A DNA stretch of 8,359 nt from Coriobacteriaceae bacterium (GCA_902363875.1 CABJBO010000053.1:1-8359); one strand, 5' to 3'. Positions 1 to 6,798 are shown, counted from the first letter of the stretch. Notes: generated from the letters alone by a model not told the origin. Translations and numbers: made by a program.

Positions 1-61
1 TGCCCTACCGGGAGTAGCGTCGAAGGTTGACAAAACTATAGGAACACCCAATGACTACACT

Positions 62-103
62 CAAAAACGGCGCCCGTCGGCGATGTTGCCGGCGGGCGCC
101 GTT
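62..103 (-). terminator. Rho-independent terminator of the galK-galT operon
   Basis: A 16-bp inverted repeat (66-81 paired with 88-103, one G-U wobble, 6-nt loop 82-87) is very GC-rich in the stem. Read on the minus strand it is followed by five T residues (complement of 63-67). It lies 46 nt beyond the galT stop codon, where the leftward gal transcript would end. Read on the plus strand the trailing sequence is not T-rich, so it is mainly a leftward terminator. Confidence 0.85.
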
Positions 104-149
104 GTCTTGAAGACGAAATAGTCCGTTTTCCTCCGTCCCCAAGGGATCA

Positions 150-1778
150 TTACAGTGAGTCGATAAAGCGCTGCTGGGCGGCGCGGCCGGCTTCGTCCCA
201 CTTAAAGACGCCGGCGTTGTCGAGCACGTGGCCAAACACTACGCCGACCTCCTCGTGCAGGATGTCGATGGCGTTGTCCGCCGTAAGCTCGTCGGCGCGG
301 CGGGCATAGACGTCCTCGGCCCACGCGGCATGGCTGCGGCAAAGGTCGTCGCCCTCGAGCGCTGCGGCAAGGTCGTAGCTGGTATCGGCTTTGGCTGCCA
401 GCAGGTGCTCGCGGACAGCGCCGAGCTCGGGAACCAGGCGCGGCGGAAGAATAGCCAGGCCCATAACCTCGATCAGGCCGATGTTCTCCTTCTTAATGTG
501 GTGATACTCGGCATGCGGGTGGAAAACGCCCAGCGGATGCTCGTCGGTCGTGATATTGCAGCGAAGCGCCAGGTAGGCCTCGTAAATCTCGCCGCCGGCG
601 TTGCCGCGGGAGTCGACGCGGCGGATGACGGGCGTCACGGTGTTGTGCGCTACGCCGTCGGCCGTGTGCGCGATAACGCCCGCAGACTCGTCGGTCCACT
701 CGCGCCAGGCGAGGATAATCTTCTCGGCAGCGTCGAGCAGCTGAGCGCGGTCATGCGAGCGCAGGCGCAGCACCGAGAGCGGCCACTGCAGCACAGTGCC
801 GGTGACCTGGTCAAAACCGGGCATGCTAAACTGCGAGACCTCGGCGGCATGCATCATGGGGAACTCGTGCGCGCCGCCCTGGAAGTGGTCGTGCGACAGA
901 ATCGAGCCGCCCACGATAGGCAGGTCGGCGTTGGAGCCGATGAAGTAATGCGGGAACAGGTCCACAAAGTCGAGCAGGCAGGTCAAGCCCTTGCGGTCGA
1001 CGTGCATCGGACGATGCTCGGAGCTCATGGCAATGCAGTGCTCGTTAAAGTAGGCGTACGGGCTGTACTGGAAGCCCCAGCGCTCGCCATTAAGCTGAAT
1101 GGGAATAACGCGTAGGTTCTGGCGAGCGGGGTGGGCGCCGCCGTCGGCTGCGGCGGAGCGTCCCGGGTAGCCCTCGTTTTCGATGCACAGCTGGCAGGCG
1201 GGGTACTTTTCGCCCGTGTTCTTTGCGGCGCCGGCGGCAGCGATATCGCGTGGGTCCTTCTCGGGCTTGGACAGGTTGATGGTGATCTCCAGGTCACCCC
1301 AGTTGGTGGGGGTGCTCCATTTGATGTTGCGCGCGATGGCGGCACGGCGCACGTAGCCGGCGTCGCAGCACAGGCCGTAGAACCAGTCGGTTGCGGCGCG
1401 GGGCTCGTTGACGCCCATACGTCCGTTGAACTCCTCGTTTACAACCGAAGGCCTCGGCATGAGCGCACCCATGATGCGCATGGCGATGCGGTCGCGGCCT
1501 GACGCCGTGTCCTCGGCGGCACCGTTGGTAACGGCGGCCTCGGAAAGCGCGGCAAGCGTGCCCTCCAGGTCAAAGTCGGGGAGTGTATCGGGGTGCAAGA
1601 GCGAAATCTTCTCGGTCTTGAGTGCCCAAGCCATGTCGAGTGCGGGGCCCGTGGCGCCGATGCACTCCAAAATGGTGTTGTATGCCCAGATCCGGTCGTC
1701 CTGGCCGATCATCGATCGGTGGATGGCGTACTCGATCAGGTTCTGCGCGGCCTCTCGCACGTCAGTCATTACAGCCAT
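150..1778 (-). CDS. galT: UDP-glucose--hexose-1-phosphate uridylyltransferase, class II (GalT)
   Basis: This cytoplasmic Leloir-pathway enzyme transfers UMP from UDP-glucose to galactose-1-phosphate, giving UDP-galactose and glucose-1-phosphate. The 542-residue product carries the class II GalT signature DLPIVGGSILSHDHFQGG at residues 285-302, in which the HxH histidines lie at the active site. The family's typical C-terminal block HPHAEYHHIKKENIGLIEVM is at about 420-439, and a CQLC motif is at 195-198. Class II enzymes are characteristic of Gram-positive bacteria and are unlike E. coli GalT in sequence. The protein is longer than the roughly 490 residues usual for the family, partly through a small Ala/Gly-rich insertion near 208-214. 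The chosen ATG has an AAGGGGG ribosome-binding sequence 10 nt upstream and overlaps galK by 10 bp. An in-frame ATG three codons later (1769-1767) forms a TAATG junction with the galK stop and is an equally plausible coupled start. The family assignment is very secure. Confidence 0.96.
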   Translation of the reverse strand: MAVMTDVREAAQNLIEYAIHRSMIGQDDRIWAYNTILECIGATGPALDMAWALKTEKISLLHPDTLPDFDLEGTLAALSEAAVTNGAAEDTASGRDRIAMRIMGALMPRPSVVNEEFNGRMGVNEPRAATDWFYGLCCDAGYVRRAAIARNIKWSTPTNWGDLEITINLSKPEKDPRDIAAAGAAKNTGEKYPACQLCIENEGYPGRSAAADGGAHPARQNLRVIPIQLNGERWGFQYSPYAYFNEHCIAMSSEHRPMHVDRKGLTCLLDFVDLFPHYFIGSNADLPIVGGSILSHDHFQGGAHEFPMMHAAEVSQFSMPGFDQVTGTVLQWPLSVLRLRSHDRAQLLDAAEKIILAWREWTDESAGVIAHTADGVAHNTVTPVIRRVDSRGNAGGEIYEAYLALRCNITTDEHPLGVFHPHAEYHHIKKENIGLIEVMGLAILPPRLVPELGAVREHLLAAKADTSYDLAAALEGDDLCRSHAAWAEDVYARRADELTADNAIDILHEEVGVVFGHVLDNAGVFKWDEAGRAAQQRFIDSL

Positions 1779-2974
1779 GCCGCGTAAGCCCCCTTGTCAG
1801 AGATGGCGTAGTGACGGGCAGAGCCCTCGCCCAGCCAGCCGTTCATCTTGGCAATGAAGGTGTCGACCAGATCGAGCGGCACGAAGGCCTGGATGGTACC
1901 GCCAAAGCCGCCGCCGTGGATACGAACGGCGCCACGGCCGTCGAGCACATGCTCGGCAAGAGCAAGCGCGTACATGGAAGGCTGCTCGGCACCCAGTTTG
2001 GCAACAACATTCTGCAGGTACATGGCAGAGCTGGCGCCGGACTCGCGCGTCAGGACCAGGAACTGGTCAATGTCGCCGGCGTTGAGCGCTGCCCAGCGCT
2101 TGTCGACCAGGCCGTTCTCGTACCAGTAGTGAACGGCGCGCAGGCAGGCGCGGTCGCCCAGCTTGGCGCGCAGCTCGGGGAGCTTGGCGTCAAAGTCGGC
2201 AACGTTGACCTCGCACAGGCGTGCCTTGCCAAACTCGGCGGCGACGTCCTGCATCTCGCGCGGAACGGCGGCGTAGTCGTCGGTAGCCGCCACATGGTCG
2301 GCGCCAACCTTAACGAGCACGAGCGCATAGCCGTGATCCTCAAAGTTGAGCTCGAGCTTCTGGGTCTTAGGCTGAGCCTGGTCCTCAAAGTCCATGTAGG
2401 CGAGGCCGCCCAGGCACACGGCGGCTTGGTCCATCAGACCGCAGGGCTTGCCGTAATAGTTGTTCTCGCTGCGCTGGCTCATCTGGGCGAGCGCGACGGG
2501 CTCAATGGCGGGCGCGCCCCAGAGCGTCTCCATGGCGCGGCCGTACGCGGCCTCGACGGCGGCAGAGCTGGAAAGGCCGCCGCCCGAGGGGACGGAGCAG
2601 GTGAAGGCGAAGTCGAAGCCCTGGGGCTCAACGCCCAGAGCAGCGATTTCGTGGGCCATGCCGCGGACGAGGCTTGCGGACGTGCCCTTCTCGGACTCCT
2701 GAACATCCAGCGTGTCGAGCGTGATCTCAAACGTGGGATAGCCCTCGTCGGCGACGCGGACCTTGTTGGAATCGGTTGCCACGGCGATACCGTCAACGGC
2801 GACATCGAGCGAGCCGGCGATAACGTGGCCGCCCTCGTGATCGGTGTGGTTGCCGCTGATCTCGGAGCGCCCGGGCGCGTGCACGTAGAGCACCTGGCGG
2901 TCGCCGATGGGGCCAAACTCCTCCTCAAACAACTTGGTGAGGGTGGCGAGTGTCTTTTCGTCGGGGGCGGTCAT
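1769..2974 (-). CDS. galK: Galactokinase (GHMP kinase family)
   Basis: This cytoplasmic enzyme phosphorylates alpha-D-galactose with ATP to galactose-1-phosphate, the substrate of the adjoining GalT. The product is 401 residues, a normal length. Three GHMP/galactokinase motifs appear in order: the sugar-binding signature GRSEISGNHTDHEGG (35-49, the variant form also seen in other anaerobic Gram-positives), the ATP-binding loop SVPSGGGLSSSAA (127-139), and the C-terminal IHGGGFGGT (352-360). By comparison with the Lactococcus enzyme, R36 and D182 (in GLMDQ) are the likely catalytic Arg and Asp. The start at 2974 is preceded by GAAAGG six nt upstream; a longer in-frame reading to 3067 runs through the operator region and adds 31 atypical residues, so it was rejected. 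It is the first gene of a galK-galT operon and is divergent from a LacI-type regulator. The stop codon overlaps the alternative galT start, suggesting translational coupling. Confidence 0.96.
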   Translation of the reverse strand: MTAPDEKTLATLTKLFEEEFGPIGDRQVLYVHAPGRSEISGNHTDHEGGHVIAGSLDVAVDGIAVATDSNKVRVADEGYPTFEITLDTLDVQESEKGTSASLVRGMAHEIAALGVEPQGFDFAFTCSVPSGGGLSSSAAVEAAYGRAMETLWGAPAIEPVALAQMSQRSENNYYGKPCGLMDQAAVCLGGLAYMDFEDQAQPKTQKLELNFEDHGYALVLVKVGADHVAATDDYAAVPREMQDVAAEFGKARLCEVNVADFDAKLPELRAKLGDRACLRAVHYWYENGLVDKRWAALNAGDIDQFLVLTRESGASSAMYLQNVVAKLGAEQPSMYALALAEHVLDGRGAVRIHGGGFGGTIQAFVPLDLVDTFIAKMNGWLGEGSARHYAISDKGAYAAWL

Positions 2975-3019
2975 AGGGGTCCTTTCTTTGACGCGGGAGA
3001 GACTGATCCGTGTCGTTAA

Positions 3020-3033
3020 TGAGTACGTTAACA
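3020..3033 (+). promoter_or_regulatory. LacI-type operator-like site 1 (galK-proximal)
   Basis: The sequence TGAGTACGTTAACA has the general form of a LacI/CcpA-family operator (TG, central CG, CA ends) with one departure from the TGWNANCGNTNWCA pattern. It starts 46 bp upstream of the galK ATG, where a bound repressor would block leftward transcription. Two close copies lie in the same gap. Which protein binds is inferred from the adjacent LacI-family gene. Confidence 0.6.
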
Positions 3034-3083
3034 ATTTTGAGCACCACAAACCAGACGGTCGCGGCACCGCACGTTAATGGGTA

Positions 3084-3097
3084 TGGTAACGTACTCA
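3084..3097 (-). promoter_or_regulatory. LacI-type operator-like site 2 (middle, inverted)
   Basis: Read on the minus strand this is TGAGTACGTTACCA, identical to site 1 at 13 of 14 positions but in the opposite orientation. Its centre lies 64 bp from that of site 1, about six helical turns. It overlaps a plus-strand 18-bp repeat (3073-3090) related to the sequence around site 1. Confidence 0.55.
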
Positions 3098-3206
3098 TAA
3101 CACAACGCATATCTATTTTTGAGAATCTGGTAATCGGTAGATTTTCGGCCGTGAACGGTGTGGCCGTATGGATATATGGAGCAAAAGAACCGCTGATAGA
3201 AAAAGT

Positions 3207-3220
3207 AGAGTACGTTAACA
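3207..3220 (+). promoter_or_regulatory. LacI-type operator-like site 3 (regulator-proximal)
   Basis: AGAGTACGTTAACA matches site 1 at 13 of 14 positions in the same orientation. It lies 93 bp upstream of the GTG start of the LacI-family gene, suggesting autoregulation, or DNA looping with sites 1 and 2 (centres 187 and 123 bp away). Confidence 0.55.
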
Positions 3221-3302
3221 TGCGTCCGACGATAGCGGGCTTCGGCGCGGGGTGTGTTTCTGCCCGGGCCGGCATGCACGCTATTCAGATCTCGCAAGGG
3301 TG

Positions 3303-3310
3303 AAGGTGAT
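3303..3310 (+). promoter_or_regulatory. Ribosome-binding site fixing the GTG start of the LacI-type regulator
   Basis: AAGGTGAT closely resembles the complement of the 16S rRNA 3' end and lies just before GTG at 3314. No comparable site precedes the upstream in-frame ATG at 3254. This decides the start. Confidence 0.65.
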
Positions 3311-3313
3311 CCT

Positions 3314-4345
3314 GTGGCAAGGCGCCCGTCCAACGATACAGGTACGCGTCCGGTCTCCATGGCCGACGTCGCCCGCGCTGCTGGCGTTTCGCAGCAGACG
3401 GTTTCGCGCGTCGCCAACGGCTTGCCCAACGTTAACGAGCAGACGCGCCAGCGCGTGCAAGCCGCTATGCAAGAGCTCGGCTTTCGTCCGAGTTATGCCG
3501 GTCGCTCGCTGCGCGACGGCCGCTACCATTCGGTCGGTCTGTGCGTCAACGATGTCACCAAGTTTGGCAACCTCTCAATGATCGACGGCATCGCCAGCGC
3601 TGCTCGCGAGCATAGTTGCGCCATCACGCTGGTCGAGATGTCCAAGACCGAGGAGTTTTCGCTTGCCGAGGCTACGCGTCGTATGGCTGCGCTGCCCGTG
3701 GACGGCATCATTATCGGCATGAGTCGCATGGCGCCCGATTTTGAGACGTTCGATCCGTTGCCGGGCATTGGAACGGTCATCGTTACCATGTACGCGCATC
3801 CGCGCGTGACCACGGTCGATTCCGACCATTACGGCTGCTCGCTATTGCTTATGGATCACCTGTTTGAGCTGGGGCACGAGCAGATTCGCTATATTGGCGG
3901 CCCGTCGTTCTCGGTCGACGAGCAATTTCGTCGCGCCGGTTGGCAAGATACACTCGAGCGTAAACACATCGAGACGGTAGAGCCACTCGAGGGCGACTGG
4001 TCTGCCAACAGCGGCTACGAGGCCGCTCGGTACTTGGCTGAGCACGACCGCACCATGACGGCGATTTACGCGGCAAACGACCAGATGGCAAACGGCGCCA
4101 TTGCCGCGCTGCGCGATAGCGGCTTGCGCGTGCCCGAGGACGTGAGCGTGGTGGGCGTCGATGACTCGCTCGACGACTTTGTCGCACATAACGAGCTCAC
4201 GACCGTTCGATTCGATCTGCATCAGCGCGGGCGCGAGGTGTTCGAGCGCGCGGTTCCCAAGGCGGGGGCATCGGACAAAACCGTCGCCATTCGTATTCCC
4301 GGTCAGCTCATCGTTCGACACACCACGGCAGCGCCGCGCGCATAG
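3314..4345 (+). CDS. LacI-family transcriptional regulator, probable gal operon repressor
   Basis: This 343-residue protein has the normal LacI/GalR length and layout. An N-terminal helix-turn-helix (about 15-36, SMADVARAAGVSQQTVSRVA) is followed by a hinge helix (about 58-70) with the leucine that normally inserts at a central CG step, in RSLRDG. The periplasmic-binding-protein-like effector domain runs from about 73 to the end, with family landmarks TTVDSDHYG (166-174), AIYAANDQMANGA (250-262) and VPEDVSVVGVDD (273-284). Translation is taken from GTG at 3314 because an AAGGTGAT site precedes it; the upstream ATG adds 20 unrelated residues. It is divergent from galK across a gap with three repeated operator-like sites. 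That makes galactose-responsive repression of galKT, and of itself, the most likely role. The effector is inferred, not shown, so a global role cannot be excluded. Confidence 0.9.
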   Translation: MARRPSNDTGTRPVSMADVARAAGVSQQTVSRVANGLPNVNEQTRQRVQAAMQELGFRPSYAGRSLRDGRYHSVGLCVNDVTKFGNLSMIDGIASAAREHSCAITLVEMSKTEEFSLAEATRRMAALPVDGIIIGMSRMAPDFETFDPLPGIGTVIVTMYAHPRVTTVDSDHYGCSLLLMDHLFELGHEQIRYIGGPSFSVDEQFRRAGWQDTLERKHIETVEPLEGDWSANSGYEAARYLAEHDRTMTAIYAANDQMANGAIAALRDSGLRVPEDVSVVGVDDSLDDFVAHNELTTVRFDLHQRGREVFERAVPKAGASDKTVAIRIPGQLIVRHTTAAPRA

Positions 4346-4428
4346 TTTTCGCAGGTCAACGGCTCGGCGTTGCATATCAATAACAATCGGTAAGGATGCC
4401 GGCAGATAGCCGTGACTATGAAGGCGAG

Positions 4429-4437
4429 TGCTATGAT
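4429..4437 (+). promoter_or_regulatory. Extended -10 promoter of the flavodiiron gene
   Basis: TGCTATGAT is a good extended -10 element (TGn followed by TATGAT, five of six consensus bases). No good -35 hexamer is correctly placed, which is common for extended -10 promoters. Transcription would start near 4444, giving a leader of about 30 nt before the ATG. Confidence 0.5.
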
Positions 4438-4458
4438 AGACGGGTTCATTTGTCTATC
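4435..4458. promoter_or_regulatory. Inverted repeat overlapping the flavodiiron promoter (candidate operator)
   Basis: GATAGAC (4435-4441) and GTCTATC (4452-4458) form a perfect 7-bp inverted repeat with a 10-bp spacer. The left arm overlaps the end of the -10 element and the right arm ends one base before the AGGAGG ribosome-binding site. Because transcription probably starts between the arms, a DNA operator is more likely than an mRNA hairpin. The binding protein is unknown. Confidence 0.45.
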
Positions 4459-4474
4459 TAGGAGGCTTTGCCTG

Positions 4475-5635
4475 ATGGAGATCACCAAGGATATCCGCTA
4501 CATTGGCGTTGACGATCATGACATCGACCTGTTCGAGGGCCAGTACGACGTGTCCGAGAACGGTATGGCATACAACAGCTACGTTATCTTGGGCGAGAAG
4601 ATCGCTGTCGCCGATTCGGTCGATGGCGGATTTGTCGACGAGTGGCTCGGCAACCTCGAGACCGTACTCGACGGCCGCACGCCCGACTACCTGGTCATCC
4701 ATCACATGGAGCCCGATCACTCCGCCGGCATCGCCGCCTTTATGGAGCGCTATCCCCAGGCGCAGATTGTGGCAAGCATGGGCGCCTTCCGCATGATGGT
4801 CAACTACTTTGGCACCGACTTCCCCGAGCGCAAGATGGTTGTCAAAGAGGGCGACGTGCTTGATCTGGGTGGCCACAGCCTGACCTTTGTCGGCGCCCCC
4901 AACGTTCACTGGCCCGAGGTACTCTTCTCCTACGAGGCTACCGACAAGGTGCTCTTTAGTGCCGACGGCTTTGGCAAGTTTGGCGCCAACGACATCGAGG
5001 ATCCGGAAGGGTGGGCCTGCGAGGCGCGCCGTTACTACTTTGGCATCGTGGGCAAGTTCGGCAAGTTTGTGCAGGCCGTGCTCAAGAAGGCCGCCGACCT
5101 GGACATCCAGATCATCTGCCCGCTTCACGGCCCCGTGCTGACCGAGAACCTTGGCTATTACCTCGACACCTACAACACTTGGTCGAGCTATCAGCCCGAG
5201 GACGAGGGCATCACGATTGCCTATGCGAGCGTGTATGGCCATCTGAAGGCTGCCGTTGAGGAGCTTGCATCTGCGCTCGAGGCCCGCGGCCAGAAGGTTT
5301 CCGTCTTTGACCTGGCTCGCGACGACATGGCCGAGGCCGTTGAGGATGCGTTCCGCTATGACCGTCTGGTACTCGCTTCCATCACCTATCAGGGCGAGAT
5401 CTTCCCATTCATGAGCACCTTTATCCATACGCTTGCCGAGCATGCCTACCAGAACCGTACGGTGGCGCTCGTCGAGGGCGGCTCCTGGGCGCCCGCAGCT
5501 GCCAAGATTATGACCAAGGAGCTCGAGGGTATGAAGGACATCACCCTGACGCAGAACAAGGTGACCGTCCTGGGTTCGCTCAACGACGCCTCGCGCGCTC
5601 AGATCGAGGCCCTCGCTGACGAGCTCTCCAAGTAG
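4475..5635 (+). CDS. Flavodiiron protein (FprA-type A-type flavoprotein), NO/O2 reductase
   Basis: This soluble 386-residue enzyme is predicted to reduce oxygen to water and/or nitric oxide to nitrous oxide, protecting an anaerobe. An N-terminal metallo-beta-lactamase-like domain (about 1-245) carries the full di-iron ligand set: H77, E79, D81, H82 (HMEPDH), H145, D164 and H218. The spacings H82-x62-H145 and H145-x18-D164 are the classic ones. A C-terminal flavodoxin domain (about 247-386) begins with the FMN-binding strand and loop IAYASVYGHLK (248-258). No rubredoxin or flavin-reductase domain is fused, so electrons must come from separate proteins. The start is set by AGGAGG (4460-4465) nine nt upstream; an upstream in-frame ATG at 4412 lies within the promoter. 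The gene appears monocistronic, with its own promoter and terminator. Codon use is strongly biased, suggesting high expression. The family call is secure; NO versus O2 preference cannot be read from the sequence. Confidence 0.94.
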   Translation: MEITKDIRYIGVDDHDIDLFEGQYDVSENGMAYNSYVILGEKIAVADSVDGGFVDEWLGNLETVLDGRTPDYLVIHHMEPDHSAGIAAFMERYPQAQIVASMGAFRMMVNYFGTDFPERKMVVKEGDVLDLGGHSLTFVGAPNVHWPEVLFSYEATDKVLFSADGFGKFGANDIEDPEGWACEARRYYFGIVGKFGKFVQAVLKKAADLDIQIICPLHGPVLTENLGYYLDTYNTWSSYQPEDEGITIAYASVYGHLKAAVEELASALEARGQKVSVFDLARDDMAEAVEDAFRYDRLVLASITYQGEIFPFMSTFIHTLAEHAYQNRTVALVEGGSWAPAAAKIMTKELEGMKDITLTQNKVTVLGSLNDASRAQIEALADELSK

Positions 5636-5658
5636 CGATACGTTCACGTTTAACGCTC

Positions 5659-5700
5659 AAACCACCACAAAGGGGACGGTGAACCTTTGTGGTGGTTTTT
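5659..5700 (+). terminator. Rho-independent terminator after the flavodiiron gene
   Basis: A 15-bp perfect stem (5659-5673 with 5684-5698, loop 5674-5683) runs directly into TTTTT at 5696-5700. It lies 23 nt after the flavodiiron stop and only a few bases from the stop of the convergent DeoR gene. On the minus strand only three T residues follow the stem, so it may also stop that transcript, but less efficiently. Confidence 0.88.
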
Positions 5701-5702
5701 GT

Positions 5703-6506
5703 TTAAGCGCCGGCGATGAGGAAATTTGGGCGGGCGTCGTCGGCGATCTCGGCGATTGAGGTGGCGACGGCGTGATCGGGGTCACGGTCCATCACGATGG
5801 CGTTGACGTCGGTCAGCTCGGCAAAGCGGTACATGCCACGTCCGTTGACCTTACTGGCGTCCATGAGGGCGACACTTTGACGAGCAGCACCGACCATAGC
5901 CGCTTTGGTCTCGGCCATCTGGGGAAAGTCGGTGGTAAAGCCGCAGCCGGGAACGAAAGCGCCAGGGCACATGACGGCAAGATCGGCGTGGACCATTTGG
6001 AGCGCCTGCATGGTAAGTGGGCCGTACAAATAGCGATGGCCTTTGCGCAGTGCCCCGCCCAGCATGACGACATCGACTGAGGGCATGCTCTCGTCGATGT
6101 AATCGGCAATGGTAATGTCGGCCGTGATGACGGTGATGCCATCGCGCTGGTCGAGCAGGCGGACAAACTCGAGCGCTGTGGTGCCCGAGTCTACGAGCAG
6201 GGTGTCGCCGTTGCCGACGAGTTCAATGGCGCTTTGCGCGATGGCCTGCTTGGCGGCGACATTGACGTTGATGCGGCGATCCTGGGTGGATACGGTCAGT
6301 CGCTTCTGGAGCGGCACAGCGCCGCCATGCGTGCGGCGCAGCTTGCCGGACTCGGCGAGCGCGTCTAGGTCGGCGCGGGCGGTAACGGAGGACACGCCAA
6401 AGGTTTGGGCGATTTCTGCCACTTGCACCGAGGCGTTATGTTCGAGCATCTCCATGATGGCGGCACGACGTTCGTCGGCAAAAGCTCGGGTTGTTGCATG
6501 GGCCAT
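5703..6506 (-). CDS. DeoR/GlpR-family transcriptional regulator of sugar metabolism
   Basis: This 267-residue protein has the standard DeoR length and two domains. The N-terminal winged helix-turn-helix spans about 10-62 and includes VQVAEIAQTFGVSSVTARAD (27-46) and the family hallmark LRRTHGGA (56-63). The C-terminal sugar-phosphate-sensing domain (about 85-260) has DSGTTALEF (106-114), MLGGALRKG (148-156) and LMDASKVNGRGMYRFAEL (214-231). Such proteins usually repress sugar-catabolic genes and are released by a phosphorylated sugar. ATG 6506 is preceded by GGAG with a 5-nt spacer and places the HTH at the usual distance from the N-terminus. An earlier ATG at 6554 would add 16 residues but has no Shine-Dalgarno and lies inside a tandem repeat, so it is less likely. 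The gene is divergent from the ketose-bisphosphate aldolase, its most likely target; the effector is unknown. Confidence 0.9.
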   Translation of the reverse strand: MAHATTRAFADERRAAIMEMLEHNASVQVAEIAQTFGVSSVTARADLDALAESGKLRRTHGGAVPLQKRLTVSTQDRRINVNVAAKQAIAQSAIELVGNGDTLLVDSGTTALEFVRLLDQRDGITVITADITIADYIDESMPSVDVVMLGGALRKGHRYLYGPLTMQALQMVHADLAVMCPGAFVPGCGFTTDFPQMAETKAAMVGAARQSVALMDASKVNGRGMYRFAELTDVNAIVMDRDPDHAVATSIAEIADDARPNFLIAGA

Positions 6507-6551
6507 ATTCGCTCCATCATCGTCTGAAATTTGCAGGAATTGTGTTGAGTC

Positions 6552-6571
6552 CATTTTCGTTCATTTTCTTT
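6552..6571. repeat. Tandem 10-bp direct repeat, candidate DeoR-type operator
   Basis: CATTTTCGTT (6552-6561) is followed immediately by CATTTTCTTT (6562-6571), nine of ten bases identical with one helical turn between copies. Head-to-tail TTTC-type repeats are a common form of DeoR-family operator. The repeat lies about 45 bp upstream of the chosen DeoR start. Its function is inferred from position and form. Confidence 0.45.
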
Positions 6572-6600
6572 TTGAGTAAGAAAACACCTTTCGATTACTT

Positions 6601-6622
6601 ATCTTTTCTATAAAAGAAAGAT
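6601..6622. promoter_or_regulatory. AT-rich palindrome overlapping a TATAAA element
   Basis: This 22-bp imperfect palindrome has six perfectly paired bases at each end (ATCTTT...AAAGAT) and carries TATAAA (6609-6614) on the plus strand and TATAGA on the minus strand. It could be an operator overlapping a -10 element, but I see no convincing -35 for either direction. Confidence 0.4.
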
Positions 6623-6798
6623 GATTCGCTTGAAAACTGCAATGTCGTATAGAGGGATCCGGCGCGAATCCCTTCCGTTTGCTTTTCAAAAACGAGTGTC
6701 TTGACCTGTGTGCCGGTGATATCTCATACGTGCGACGCCGTCGATTTTCATACAATGAGCGCAGCAAAACGCAAGGTAAAACGCCTTGTGAACAACTA

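Larger units (their letters stand above)
2975..3313. promoter_or_regulatory. Divergent galK / lacI-type control region
   Basis: This 339-bp gap is markedly more AT-rich than the genes beside it and must contain the promoters for both galK (leftward) and the regulator (rightward). It holds three copies of a 14-bp operator-like sequence, listed separately. No promoter is convincing. On the minus strand, GCGACC (3062-3057) and CAAAAT (3039-3034) with a 17-bp spacer could serve galK, and site 1 would then lie at the start of transcription. On the plus strand, GTGAAC (3151-3156) and TATATG (3173-3178) with 16 bp between them could serve the regulator. Both pairs are weak matches. Confidence 0.6.

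Noticed and set aside
27..55. TTGACA at 27-32 as a rightward promoter
   Set aside because: No usable -10 lies 16-18 bp downstream (AATGAC at 50-55), and the next feature is the leftward terminator.
228..1115. A 295-codon open frame on the plus strand antisense to galT
   Set aside because: Its translation has no recognisable domain, and the minus strand encodes a full GalT with all motifs. Long antisense frames are expected in GC-rich coding DNA.
1622..3019. A 465-codon plus-strand open frame antisense to galK and the start of galT
   Set aside because: It is a shadow of a real gene with GHMP kinase motifs; the product is unlike any family I know and has no ribosome-binding site.
3010..3303. 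A 97-codon plus-strand open frame in the galK / regulator gap
   Set aside because: It overlaps all three operator-like sites, lacks a ribosome-binding site and has no recognisable domain.
4454..5647. A 397-codon minus-strand open frame opposite the flavodiiron gene
   Set aside because: It is a mirror frame caused by codon bias; the plus strand carries the whole ligand set and a good promoter and ribosome-binding site.
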